The notes beneath the pieces are model-generated. The model searched no databases. It was not told where the DNA came from and worked only from the letters and a program-made list of their open reading frames with translations. A DNA stretch of 64,000 nt from Trichoplusia ni (taxonomy: Eukaryota > Arthropoda > Insecta > Lepidoptera > Noctuidae): positions 6,444,691-6,508,690 of the forward strand of contig NC_039497.1 of assembly GCF_003590095.1 (NCBI RefSeq), in the 5' to 3' direction. The position numbers and the translations under genes are program-made. Every line of letters begins with the position of its first letter. Position 1 is the first letter of the stretch. Below are positions 48,990-61,519 of this stretch, in pieces.

Positions 48990-49256
48990 TCTTCTAATAT
49001 ATAAAATTCCCGTGTCACGATGTTAGTTATCGTACTCCTCCGAAACGGTTCGACCGATTTTTATGAAATTTTGTATACATGTTGGGTAGGACTGAGAATA
49101 GAACAACATCTATTTTTCGTACCCCTAAGTGATAAGGGTTGCTCACACTAACATTATTTTTTTATTTTTTGTTTTTATTTTTTTATAATGTAGCATTAAA
49201 AATCATCCAACTAGATTTAATTTATTAGGCAAAACGACGTTTGCTGGGTCAGCTAG
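48990..49256 (+). mobile_element. Non-autonomous Helitron, copy 2, head to tail with copy 1
   Basis: This copy is closely similar to copy 1 and starts at TCTTCTAATATAT directly after copy 1's CTAG. It ends in GGCAAA...TTTGC, GGGTCAGCTAG and then T. One stem pair of the terminal hairpin is broken (TTTGCTG). Differences from copy 1 are scattered substitutions and small indels in A/T runs. The tandem order fits rolling-circle read-through or insertion at a neighbouring end. Confidence 0.85.
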
Positions 49257-49269
49257 TGTATTTATAAAA

Positions 49270-52240
49270 CGTAATGTCATTTAAAATCATTCTAGTGTTT
49301 CTATTAATGCTGGCTACCACTTGGATAAAACTTGGTTACAAGGGCTGAAGTTTTAATGCTTTGAATACATTGCATACGTGTGTTCAGTAGCCCCTCTCAC
49401 TCTCTAGCTTATTGGTAATACAGTTAATGGCATATTGATCATGTGAACTGATTGTGGAGTCAGTTTTCCTGATTATTATTTTATGGAAGTTTTCCTTTCC
49501 GTTCCTTGTGTTTACGACGGGTACGACTGTACCACAAAGCAAAAAAAAATTATTAATACATAGGCACTATAAAACTATAACAAAATTTTACAAACCTTAT
49601 AATTCTCATGTTAGTTTTAGACAATTTAATACTTGGTGTCTTCATGTACCTATATGTATTTGAAACTTAATTAAACGGGTAGGGCTCATCGTGTACTCCT
49701 TTACGAGTTGCTTACAAAATACATAATTAACCTACAACGTTACAAACATTTATAGGATTTAACAAGAAACAGTGTGTAGCCAACCTTATCCAATTCCAAT
49801 GACTTACCTTCGTTGCTTAACAAAATACTTGCTCAAATCATTTTGAAACGGCGATAGCATCTAAATAATAAATATGACTTAATGGTCATATTACATCAAT
49901 TAACCACCTGACTGATATAAATACCGTAACAATATTTCTAATTTGACCCAACAAGCCTTTTCGAACAGAATTGATTACGTCCGGCTAATCTATCTATAAT
50001 ATTAATGTACTAATTGGTTACAATTGGCCATTTATAATGTTGGTGCCCAAGGTTTGATCCAAGGTTGGCGCGTGGTATATTGGTTGTCAAATTAACCACG
50101 TAGGAATTTTAAGTTGGGGAAGGAAAATGCACATCGATTGACATTGGCCTATTATTGCCAATTGTCACTACCTTTTATTGAAATCAACTGTACTAAGAGT
50201 CGGTACTATCTGTGTTTTTCCATTCAAGCGTTTTGATATTCATTGCAGTAATGATTTGCTTTCTTAAACTATTTTTAAACCGTGTTCTTTGACCTTCCTT
50301 TGTCTGGTCTGTATCTATTAAACTATTCTCATTATCAACAACCCTTTCCGCCCTTCTCACTTCCCTGCTCAATTATTTTACATTTCCTCTTCCATTTCCA
50401 TATCCAAATAAATAAATGTCATTTTGCATTATCATGAAACTCATGTAAATAAATTAATCAGTGCGAACACTGCAATGCGGTGAACATAACCGTGTAACCA
50501 CACCTAGTGCATCGATCGTTTGCGGTCAAACAAATAACGTAGCTAAAACCAGATGCGATTTTTCATTTATTCAAACAGCTAACATGGTCCGGTTTTATAG
50601 CTATTTATCTGACAGTATAGAGGATAAAATTCAAACGTTTTGATAAATGTTCTCTCACAGCACCATGTCTGTGTCATAGTACAATGGTTTTAAGAAAACA
50701 ATTCGGTTTTTCTCAGTCAATGACAACGCTTGGTCTTCGATCCGATCTTCAACGACGCTTGCCTATGTATGATGACTCTGCATGGCGGTATTAGTTTCTT
50801 CATCATCAACTTTGTATAAACAACTGTTGGGTAAAAGCCTTCCTGTTCTTCTGCCACCCTCAGTCTCATGTATTTGCTTCGAGACAAAATTTATCGAGTA
50901 CTTGCATATTATGCCAAGGGCCATCGCAACACGGCCCTTAACAGCTTTGAAGATATATAAGATATTGGTAACAGTTTCAACCTCATCGTGTTTACTTTGA
51001 ACTTAAAGTTAGGAGATAAATAAACGATATTCCTTTGTCGACAGATATGTTTGATAAAGTTTTGTAGGTGTAGGTATGTAATTAGAACGTGTATAGTCAA
51101 GTTCTCAATAGTCATGATTTCTCGTGCTATATTAATTCACATGCAAAGTGTAGGAGTTCCTAAAGGATTGGTTATTACTAGTTTTGTTGGCTCTGAATAT
51201 GCATTTGGTATTGAGATTAATGTCTACATACTCCGAAATTTTTAGTTAAAATTGGTCGATATTTGTGTTGAATTATACATTTATCATGGAAGTCCAGTCT
51301 AAGCGAGTAGAACTTTTGGAGGAATCGGCTAATCGTACGTTACTAGAAAATAGTTCAAGCATATTTCAGACAATGTCAAATAACAGCTGATTGTTAACGT
51401 TTATAGTAAACGAACATCTTTACACATAATACGTAGATAATGTAGAGGCGTCATTGAGCTGTAGTAATTTCAAGTATTACATCATTCAACGGTAACAAGC
51501 ATTTTTGTTTTACTCAGCAACGTATAAAACCTTATTTGTTTTACAAACAAATGTATGCATTGAGATCACGAACACTCGGTTATTCTTTTCGCATGTTGCT
51601 TCTTATTTTGTGTGCAAAATTTTATTATAGAGCTGCTCATTAAATTTTTATGATAGACTGATCCCTGAATATTGTTTACGCGGCTTCATTTTAATATGCT
51701 CTTAGATATATCTGTCGCTACATTACGCTATGGTATGATAGAGATGGCATGATACCCAACAGCTTCTTAAAACTGATTGGCGTTTTAGCACTCTGCCAGT
51801 AGTTCATTAAAATAAATTGCCCTTCGATTTTCAATCACGATTGTAAAGTATTCGAGTGTTTCGTTTTTTGTACGCACTTGTATTTTGATTTGTTTGGCAC
51901 CACTCAGCGTTCATTGCCAACTTATCGATACTTTATAATTTATATAGGTTAGATTATAATGAGAATAACATAGATATTTTGCTATCGATTCTAATTGAAT
52001 TCGGAGTGAACGATAATGAAGTGTTGCAATTTAAAAGTGATAGTTTCATATTTGAATTCGTGCAATTGATACGATTGGAGGTTGTTTATTGAGTTGATAT
52101 ACGATACAAACCTAATATCATTTAATTGAGTTATTGAATGTATCGATGAACTCATGCTGTGGCCTAGGTTATAATAATATTAACTAATTAATTAATAATT
52201 TACATCACCGCTTTTGTAAATATGGGTGTCTTTGTGCATG
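49270..52240. other. No gene seen
   Basis: AT-rich DNA, presumed intron or intergenic. A minus-strand donor-like word (GAAG/GTAAGTCAT) at about 49807 has no matching exon. Confidence 0.45.
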
Positions 52241-52255
52241 TGAGTTGTATGTTTG

Positions 52256-52316
52256 TAAACCCCCCGCGACACAAAGATTAAATTCCTTACCGCGGGAGTC
52301 GTATATGAAAAAAAAA
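52256..52316 (+). repeat. 3' end of the same SINE family as 48375-48605
   Basis: GCGACACAAAGATTAAATTC, CTTACCGCGGGAGTCGT and an A9 tail match the last 50 bases of the SINE at 48375-48605 (GAGACACAAGGAATAAATT...GGGGGAGTCGT). Only this 3' part is recognisable. Confidence 0.6.
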
Positions 52317-52329
52317 GAGTATAGAAGAC

Positions 52330-54600
52330 AGGTATGAAATAATGATTAGCAGAGGTTGAGGTAAATTTGAGCTGAAACAAAAAAGTAAAAATTTTACCTA
52401 AAGATTAAAATTTACCCAAACTGTATTCAAAATTGTGCAAATCTTTGTAATATTACGATTACATTTACAACAAAAACTAAATGCTCTACATGGAAAGTTT
52501 GAACTTGACATTCATCAAACAATATGCTATCAAAGATAAGGTGTCAGTGTTCAGTGATATCCGTATGCAAATGTTTAAACAGATGATCGATAACGCTTAT
52601 CAAGTGTATCATACAGTATAACATTGATTTGTTGCTGGTGTAGGCAGTACCCTTGACTTTTTAATGTGGTAGAAAGTAATGCGTAGAAGATGAAAAATTG
52701 GGAGAAGGAAGACTACTAGTCCAAATTGTGGGAAAGATGTTTCATATATATTAAGATGAAGAAAATAAGTGAGTAAGTTGATGAGTAAAAGGGCATTGGA
52801 TGGAAGTAAAATACATTGAAAAAAGAAATGGTTTTAGCCCGATGTATTGGAAATTGGGAAGAGGGAAAATAGAGAAAGAAGAAATAGAACTTTCGGGTTT
52901 TAACATCACTAGACAGTAGTAGACAGACAAGAAGAAGAAATAAATGTGATATCTTGAAGTCTGCAATGGTGCCATTTATTTCCACTTAAATTCTTAAGAA
53001 CTTTTAGTCAAAGATAGGATGCAATGAATTTCAAAATCCAAGTAGAACCAGTTAACTTGATTCATATCTGTTAAATGGAAATCAAACCGGAAAAACGGAC
53101 GAACAATGCGGGTAACGGCACCACCATGCACAGATATAGCCTACAATTATTTATTGCATTTGAAACTAACTGTAAGTGCGTTGTAATGAGGCTAATGATA
53201 ACTCAATGTATGCCTCGCGAAATAGCAGCTATGGAAATATACTAAACTGTGCCTGTAAAGTTACTCATAACCAATGAACAGTGGTTGTCAGGACTGCAGA
53301 TGATATACCATAAGGTGACAAGTGAGGATTAGTTAAAGACCTATATCAAACCATACCGCTGGTAAAACCCCCCGTTTAATACCAAAAATATCAAAGAAGA
53401 CCATGAGGGTTTCCACTAGGGCGGAAAATAAGATGTAAGGACGATTAGATTTTGAAAGTTTTACTAACTAAATATCACTAAGAACGCTAGAGTATTTGCC
53501 TTTAATATGTTCACAAAGTTTCGAGGAAATATTGTATTCGTTTCCATAGTCTGAAAGTTGATTGAGGCAGTAATCCTGGCACAAAGTGTTCTGCACTACA
53601 TACAGGTCATAGGCTTTGTTTCATATAAAACAGACGAGTATTGATCACCTCGCTAGCGCACTGCGTGTTCTATGTCGCGTTTTAAAAGTAGACCTCTCAT
53701 TTATAATCCTTTTATAACATATAAAATATCGTCGACTTACTAGAATGACTTTTGCCAAGAAATATCTTTTAATGTTGGAGGTGGACTGTTCAGAAAGCAC
53801 CGTGTAAATCGCTATACACAACGACCGCAACGGAATACAGCCTCCTAATGCAGCTAATCTCGCGTGGAGCGTGTGTCGTAAGGGGTGAACGACCATTATC
53901 TGGAAGCAACTGTTGTAACACAGCATTAAACCGCGATTACCTATCAAGCGATGCGAATCAATGATTGTCAATTGATTGATTGATCCTGACTTAAACGACG
54001 TTTCTTATTCTTTACATTTCCTTCCAATTTCCTTTACTCTGTGCAATCTCAAATCTGTCCTTAGTATGTTTCAATGTATTGCGCATGCGGGGAATTAGCT
54101 CGGACTGTAGTTTACCAGGCATTGTGTGCTCTATGTGATGTAAAGAAATAATTAGAGTAGAAAAACAACGCTACGGAAATCTATAGAATATGACATAATG
54201 CGTAATTGTTGTATGAACGAGGTATGTGGATGAGGTCGTCTATGTATGAAGCTATGTAGCCTCATTTCCATTAGTTTCTGTGGATTGCTTCGTGTCTTAC
54301 TAATGATTGCGAAAGTCGATTCTGCCGACATCATTATGGAGAGCTAATAAGCTTGAAAAGTTTGTAACGGCCTTCCGTGAGGCACCATTAAAAATTTGCA
54401 ACTCAACTATGAAAACATACTGGATTATTCACTTCGTTTTACAGAAAACTGTATGAAGTAATATTATTTCACAAATCAACTCTCTTATAATTCGTATTGA
54501 TATATTAATTCTCAACAAGGAAAATATGAAATTGGGTAGAAAATATACTCTTTCCAATATTATGGTGTATGAAGCATAATGTTTGTTTTACGGTTATTTC
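52330..54600. other. No gene seen
   Basis: AT-rich. Purine-rich low-complexity sequence at 52670-52970 gives artificial long minus-strand frames rich in F, S and L. A 108-codon minus-strand frame at 53645-53971 has no recognised motif. Confidence 0.45.
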
Positions 54601-54610
54601 TTGTAACTAG

Positions 54611-54670
54611 GCGTGTCGAATTCGTGTCGGTAGTATCGCAAGACGCATCTGCTATGCTTATTAGGCGGAG
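54611..54670 (+). other. Weak candidate internal exon
   Basis: A pyrimidine-rich acceptor (TTATTTCTTGTAACTAG, AG at 54609-54610) and a strong donor (GCGGAG/GTGAGTTAC, from 54671) bracket 60 bases that are GC-richer than the flanks. One frame is open (RVEFVSVVSQDASAMLIRR) but needs two bases from the preceding exon. The exon at 48224-48271 ends in phase 0 and would run into TAG here. If real, it is a UTR exon or belongs to another isoform. Confidence 0.2.
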
Positions 54671-54679
54671 GTGAGTTAC

Positions 54680-55530
54680 CTGCGTGTGCTTATCGTCTAC
54701 TTGTTCTTGTGACTTCGATCGTGACGAATGGCCGTGTTACAGAGAGGTTATAGATTTGGTTCTGTTCACGTGCACTAGTAGGATTTGCTAAGACTCGTTT
54801 TGTAGATCAGAAATGTGATATCACTTTTTGAAGAATATCTTTACAGAGTAAAGTTTTCTTCTTGAATATGTGGAAAAAAGTTTTATTATATTCAATAAAG
54901 TAAAAAGATACTGAAATATAGAACCTAGAAGAGATAATATCACGATAGTATTTACGAAGAGTTTAACGTTAGTGTCTCACGCCTGCACCAAACAATGTCC
55001 AGGCCAGACTCAATAAGAAATATGATTTTATGTCTATATATCTCCCGTTAGAAACCATATTTATAGCTATAGCAACAGTTGACTCATTTCAGTCACCTGT
55101 GTCGAATTTCAACTGTGGGAGAACCGGGTATTGGTCCCTTTAATATGCACTATAAATCAACTCCTACGGACAAATTTGAGGTTAAACGCAGTCAAATTGT
55201 AATAATGGCCGCTCTATAAAATATGTGTGGCTTGAGGCTGTTTATAATATATCGTTCGAGATAGTATCTATGGGCGTTTACAGTCAAAATATTGTTTAAC
55301 TTGGCAATGAGTTCCTATGTGATTGCGTTAAACGTTTAGATAGTACTGATAAAGAACTACGTATTTTATAATGCGACCCACCACATAGTAGGCATTTACA
55401 GAAGTTCTCCTTTAAATAGTTGCGGCAGTAAAAAGAGTTATTTGAAGATATGTTTAGTAGATTTTTAAGATAAACTTTTTTCTTGCGATGGCAATAAGTA
55501 TGTTACAAACATTATACTAACCTACTCATA
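54680..55530. other. No gene seen
   Basis: AT-rich sequence without recognised features. Confidence 0.5.
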
Positions 55531-55534
55531 TTAT

Positions 55535-55625
55535 AAACGTGAAAGAATGTTTCACGTAAAAACCGTCGCACGGATTTTCACGACATTTGGTACATAGATA
55601 GTTTATAATCTGGATTAATGAATGG
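55535..55625 (+). repeat. Dispersed lepidopteran repeat fragment
   Basis: CATATTATAAACGTGAAAG, CACGTAAAAACCGTCG, CACGGATTTTCACGAC and GGTACATAGATAG follow, in order, the start of a very abundant moth and butterfly repeat (from memory: CTAATATTATAAA...ACGGATTT...TTTGGTA). A shorter relative of its first 25 bases is at 62440-62475. Confidence 0.55.
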
Positions 55626-55639
55626 TCCTGTCTTTTTAT

Positions 55640-57370
55640 TTGAATCGGGTGGAGTTGCTGAAAACTTTACTATTTTTCATTTAAAAAGCCGCCTAATTTT
55701 CTTGGTTTATTTTTTGTTGTAGATATTTGAAATGTTGGTACGAATTGAAACTTCTTTTTTTACTATAGTGTTGTATGGTATTACAGATACGAGTACAATT
55801 ATAATATCTATATTGTTAACGTTGTGCAATATTTACTTTTATGATAGTTACCTTAGATTTCATTTAGGTTGGAATTCGCTTTGGTAAAGGTTTTCGTAAT
55901 TAATGCTCCACTTGCATAACGTATATGTTTAAAAACAAATTAAAAGTTTTTCCACAGGATAATATAAACATTTGTGTCAAAAAAATAATTTGGTAATTTT
56001 TGGGTATTTTTTATGGCGTGGCTAACGATGTCTCTATTTATCTACAACTACAAAAATTGAACTATACAAAACACTGATATAATATAGAAATATTAAGATG
56101 CAGGTTCATTATATTATTTACATAACAATAAGGCTTTAAACCTTCAAATATATCGATCAGTTTATTGTAGGCGATTTCATTCTACATAAGGGAAATAGGG
56201 GCGCATGCCTTACGTACGAATGTAGGCGTTTGTTACCTACATAATTCATTATCGATATTGCATGTAAACTGTTTTGAATTTATCGTCACACCTTCGCATT
56301 ATCATAATATTGATTGATTATTATTTAGATAGGAAGTTTTGTTGGCCAAGTTAGTCCATAAATCTGATCGTGTGCGTAAGTTTCGGGTGACTGCTAGCTC
56401 TTGAAGCAAGAATGGCTCTGCTTGGTTTGACGCTGACCTCTTGCTTTAAAGCGACAATAGTTCTGCTATTAAGAGCGCAGGTCACAAATTTAATTTATAG
56501 TGATAAATTTATATTTTTTTCAATATGTTTCTAAGATGAATGTCTTATTTAAACATTTTGGATATAACTTTGTAGAAAAAACCTGGCCTAAAGCTTAAAC
56601 ATTATATAAAGGGCTAGCGAAGGTCTTTGCCCTCCATTTTGACAGCTACAGGCTGCTATTACATATATTGTGTTGCCACCCACCGTTCGCTTCCGTTGCT
56701 CAGCTCGTGCTTTATTCAAGTCATTCTTCTAATTGATATATTGACGGCTTAATGTCCTATACAAAAGTCAATGTCAAAATATGTTTTATCAATCATGTCG
56801 ATAAAGATTTATGGCATCCGGAAGTTATTTGTTTAGAAGTTCAACGTCTTAAATATACACACGTAGACTTTTTTCTTGTGAAACTCCATAGATGCTCTCA
56901 TTTCTTAACAACAAAAGAAAACCGGTTTTTGGTTATTTTTTAGTAAATATCATTCGACAGAAAGATTCACGCATTCTTTAGAAGAAATATTAAAATATCA
57001 AACACTACTCAAAGTTACCTTAACAAGCTAATAAGTAGCGTATATTTACATATAACCACAAAACCGCAGTCACTACTGCGTAAGGCGAATAAGGGCGCGT
57101 GACACGTGCGGACGTAGGAGTCTACGTAGTGATTGATGTGTCGTGTGTACACAGCTGATATGTTGTCGAACTGTCACGAACACACGATCTCTGAACACTG
57201 GTGTTTGAAGATAATTGTCGGGTTAAACACAATGTTGAAAATGTGCAAGATAGGGCACATGGGCAATGTGCGAGGAGGGGTGTTGAGTAATTTGTCCTTA
57301 AGTGGAGCTTCCCTTCCCATTTATAATTATTATAAAGTTGTTAAACAAGATTATAGCCCCATTTTGTCCG
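55640..57370. other. No gene seen
   Basis: AT-rich; short open frames lack motifs. Confidence 0.5.
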
Positions 57371-57376
57371 TTTGAA

Positions 57377-57412
57377 AATTGTTTCTGCTAGTAGTTCAAA
57401 GCAGAAACAATT
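57377..57412. repeat. Small hairpin, 13-bp perfect arms
   Basis: AATTGTTTCTGCT and AGCAGAAACAATT are perfect inverted copies around a 10-nt spacer. It may be a terminator-like or cruciform structure or the middle of a decayed palindromic element. The stem is too short for a confident microRNA call. Confidence 0.7.
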
Positions 57413-57419
57413 GACTATT

Positions 57420-58970
57420 ATAATAATGGTATCTCTAAAATATCAAGGTCATCAGCATATCAACTTTCATCAAGGACTTCATTCTTTGACGTAACAAGAC
57501 AGGCATACACTTTATCCGAACTGTTGCACTGTATCGTAGTTTCCTATACAAGTGCCACTCCAAATAATGAAAGGTCGGCTACCATCTGTCGGAATCCATC
57601 TTTCACAAGGCGGAACATTCTAGGTGTACCCACATTAACCAAATTCATATTTTGCCGAATATCTAATACATCATTTGAAGCAACGATAAGGAATTTTGGC
57701 GTAGCGGATGCATCGGTTCTCGTGTAGTATCGTATATCTGCGGTGACCTAAATTATCTCGTCTGTTTCGTGTTCCCGGAATCCCGTTCGGAAGATCCGGT
57801 CTAATTGTCCGGGATCTGGACGACGGCAATTATCTAAAAATGCATTGAGTAATACTGTATAATTAGACGAGGATCTTCATTTCTTACTTTAATAATACTA
57901 TGGAGAAAGCACACGACAAATATTAGTAACTTTAAATCGTTGATGTAGGTCTTGGCCTATGTGCTGCGATACTCGATTTTGTTACTTTAAACAAAAATGA
58001 CAAAAATGTAAATATTGAAATGGAATCGCTGAATTTTGACCAAAAATGTTAGTAAAGACTCCAATTGGCTTTAAGGAAGACTACGAAACAAAAACTGTTT
58101 AAATACACGAGCTTATATAACCACGCTTTGTACTAAAATAATGTACCAGTTATGTGCACAACGATAAATTCCAATATATTTAGCCTCACATAACCTGAAG
58201 TGATTGATGTGTGCGTAAAAACAGCGGCGTCGCTACCAAATAGTCACGAGCGACCTTTGCGGTCGTTTGTCGCGCATACCGAAACGTTATTAGTATAATT
58301 ATACTTTCTTGCACCTGTAATTATGATAGCAGTTTGTGTTTTGTCTCGCGTTGTGATTTGCGAATGTTTAGAAGGGTTTATTCAAGTCATTTGTCTGCTT
58401 CGGAATGTAGTTTTGATTCTTGGTCTCGGATGAATTTGGATAGTGGGGGGGGTGGGATTTTTTGAGTATGGCTATGCTACTATGAGGGTGAGGTTTCGAA
58501 AGATATAGTATGTTTATTACAATAGGCTATATTTACAAGTTTTGTACAAATCGTTAATTTCCACAAAGTTCTTCGTGAGTTCAGTTTCTGTTACAATATT
58601 CCCATTATATTTACTTGTACTCACTTTTACCTTTCCTCTTCCTCATGTTTACATAGCAATCTCCATTGCTCTCGCCTCCGTGTGTTAGATCATAAACAAC
58701 ATTACGCGTTACTCCACAGTCCACACCAGATCAGCGAAGCAACAAAAAGAAAGTGAGCATGTAATTCACACTTAATGATTCATGTAAGCAGAACATTTCC
58801 CTTTCGTTACCCATCCGCAACTGTTCTACTATCTATATCTATACTAGTGTGTATTACTATGAGAGTTTCTTGCCGGTTCTTGGCCATATGAATGACATTT
58901 TTAATCGTGCATCAAGAGTCACTATTACCTTAAAGTGCCTGGGAAATGATCTATTTAAAATTAAAATTTT
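57420..58970. other. No gene seen; GC-richer patch at 57530-57840
   Basis: The patch has balanced base composition and a 67-codon plus-strand frame without recognisable domain or exon borders. It might be a conserved regulatory element; nothing in the sequence proves it. Confidence 0.4.
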
Positions 58971-58984
58971 GGTTTTGAGGTAAA

Positions 58985-59140
58985 GCTTGTGGGTTGCTGA
59001 CGTCACATACACTAATGCACTCAGAGTAAGAACAAGTATTCATGGATTACACAAATGTATGTCCTGCGCAGGAGTCGAATCAGCAACACGTCGGGCTGTT
59101 AGTTTTACGTGGCATCCACCGAGCTATCCGTGCAGTTGAT
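58985..59140 (-). mobile_element. tRNA-derived SINE with intact A and B boxes
   Basis: On the minus strand, TAGCTCGGTGG (59127-59117) is a near-consensus polymerase III A box and GATTCGACTCC (59081-59071) a near-consensus B box, at tRNA spacing. The head reads as a degenerate tRNA-like 5' region, and the body continues to about 58985. A true tRNA is unlikely because the acceptor arms do not pair. Confidence 0.75.
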
Positions 59141-59149
59141 AATAAATTG

Positions 59150-60910
59150 TTCTAGTTTGTGTCGATTTAAACTGGTTTTAATTAGTTACTCTTTTCTGTC
59201 TGTTATGTAGGTCTAGGTAATTTATTCACTTTTTGTTTTATTGTGACGTAGCCGGAAGTTGGTGTGAATTATAATACTTTTTTTTTTCGTTTTAAGTTGT
59301 AATACTTTATTCATGCCTGCATGTTATTGTAGGAAGAAGGTGTTTTTATTTGCACAAATTTAATAGCTGAATATTAATAATTCCTAGACAATAAACTACG
59401 TAATCCTGAATTAATGATAAAGCTATTGTAGAATATACAGAAGAAAAGCTGAAATTACGAATTTTGGTCTTAATAAAAACAAGAGAAATGTACAAAGTAA
59501 GGGTACACAGCTATAGGTTAGTCAAGGTGATGATGATGAATACATATAATGACTCTTCGGTACAATGAAGTTTTTCTTATTCCGATGACATTCAGCTTCA
59601 TCTAACAGCGTTAGTTATTGTCTCCAAGAATGTAAACATTCTCACTGCAATAGAGTTTACCTCTATCTTGTTATTACTGTATACTAATGTATTCATTGAA
59701 TAAACAAACAAGCACTTTCCTTACTCTAAACACTATTGTTTGTTCCATTACTAATTTCGCAATTATACACATTTGTCTTTACCGTTTCCATTGTTTTCCT
59801 CATCATGACAATCGCAATGATTAACTTTTTTATTTTATTTCTTGACTGGCTGTAGTTTATTTCATTTTTATAATTCGTCGTGATCATTTCCAATCATTTA
59901 GGGAGGACTATGTTCAGTTCAGATGATGATGATTTCCACTCAAAGAAGGCTCCACCTCTGAACACAGGTCATTTTTCAATTAGTAATCATCATTACCATA
60001 TTAGCTTCAATCACCTTCTGCGGGATATAGCTAGCGTACCTCTTTCTTGACTCTTCTTTCTATTTCTTGTCGTGTATGTCTCTCATCTGTTTCCAGGACC
60101 ACGCACATTTTAGTTATGTTTACATTACTATTTACTTTTCAGATATAGGGTTGTTCTACTGTTCATTTTACTGTCTATAATAAGTAGGTGCGCGTGGGCA
60201 TTCGTGCGCAAAGCCGACCCGCCAAATAAACATAGCGTTTTATAATGTGGAAGACTTTATTTACCTTCTTATACGGAAACTATTGTATTAATAACTATAA
60301 TATAGTATAACTATTGTATTACAGTCACCTAGATGCTCGATAATTATAACACGTTTATTACGAAGCAATAAAGTCCATTTTTGGAAATCATTGTTTCTAA
60401 ATATTTCTAATCAAGTATGTTTCGGTGATATGGTTATGTCTGTATCTCATGGGAATTGTGTTATCATGTATTGAGATAAACCTTTTTCTGAGTATGGCTG
60501 TAATAACCTGTCACTTCCGATTTTATCAAACTGTTTTTGTATATCTTCGTTCAAACTGTTGATTTTGAAGTCAGTACTGAAATTCACATCAATAAATATC
60601 TACTCATTGAAACAATGAGAAACATCTCAATATCAGAGAAAGTGATTTTTATTATAAAAGCGCACTCAAGTCTTAAACATCATATTTTACAAAGAAATTA
60701 GTTCATCAAATGGACGTGACTTCGATACTTGGTTTTGTACGAAATTTTCATAATAGTCGACTACCTGCGTACAATAAAATATAAATTCATTGATTTAGCA
60801 ATAAATCCTACTCATTGTCAAGTCCGGCCACGCCGATAAATTCCGATCCAAATACTTCCAGCTCATTGACAGAGCATTCAGCAACAACTGGATACTACCA
60901 CCGCCTGTTA
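59150..60910. other. No gene seen; one degraded retroelement tail
   Basis: AT-rich. GGGAGGACTATGTTCAG followed by GATGATGATGAT at about 59900-59932 is a decayed form of the GGAGGCC...(GAT)n retroelement tail. A short (GAT)n run is at 59526-59540. Confidence 0.45.
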
Positions 60911-60919
60911 TAGTAGAAC

Positions 60920-60990
60920 TGTTGCCATTGAGGAAAAGAGATGCCGCTCTATACAGTGTCGTTTTGTCTCGCTTCCACAACAGCTGGACA
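60920..60990. repeat. Dispersed repeat with GAGATGCCGCTC core, copy 2
   Basis: GAGATGCCGCTCTATACAG is followed after about 10 bases by TGTCTCGCTTCCACAAC. The second word is the reverse complement of the GTTGTGGAAGCGAGA that opens copy 1 at 10597, so the family carries an internal inverted repeat. The minus-strand frame of 68 codons over it is not a gene. Confidence 0.5.
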
Positions 60991-60999
60991 TTTGCCGCC

Positions 61000-61440
61000 A
61001 ACTATTCGCTCACACATCAACTCTATTCTATTATATTCGGTCCATTGTGATGTCATCACGTTATCACAACGATCTGTATTTGATGCTGTATTAAGACGTT
61101 CGTAGTCTATTATCCGAATGCCCGAAAGGGACGGAGCAATATGTCTCTCCTCTCTCATAGCGAAATATAGATTACAATAATGATTGTCTCGATAATAAGT
61201 TACATATCTATTGTCTCGTGGGAATGTGTAACGTATCGACAGAATGTTTAGTATGTATATTATATAATTAAGTCATTGAGAGGTCGTGTTTTGTTTTTAG
61301 TTTATGTTGTGTGGGAATAATTGCATGGGTTATGGACAACATTTAGGTGTTGCAGATATCAAAATACCAATTGTAATATAATATTATGATTTGAATTGGG
61401 AATAACAGAAGGATTGCTGTTGTCTAGGAAACATTTGCGA
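61000..61440. other. No gene seen
   Basis: AT-rich; no motifs. Confidence 0.5.
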
Positions 61441-61454
61441 GTATGTTTAAAGTA

Positions 61455-61515
61455 AAAAAAAAATATTGTGCCCGGAGTCGAATCCAGATGGTCAGGAAGT
61501 AAACAGTTCAAATAC
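61455..61515 (-). repeat. tRNA-like fragment with B box (SINE relic)
   Basis: The minus strand reads CTGGATTCGACTCCGGGC (about 61488-61471), a good B box in a tRNA-like T arm. It is followed by an A/T-rich run. No A box is recognisable, so the 5' part is lost. Confidence 0.4.
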
Positions 61516-61519
61516 ATAT

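Noticed and set aside
52716..52985. Two overlapping minus-strand frames of 74 and 89 codons, rich in F, S and L
   Set aside because: They arise from purine-rich low-complexity DNA on the plus strand.
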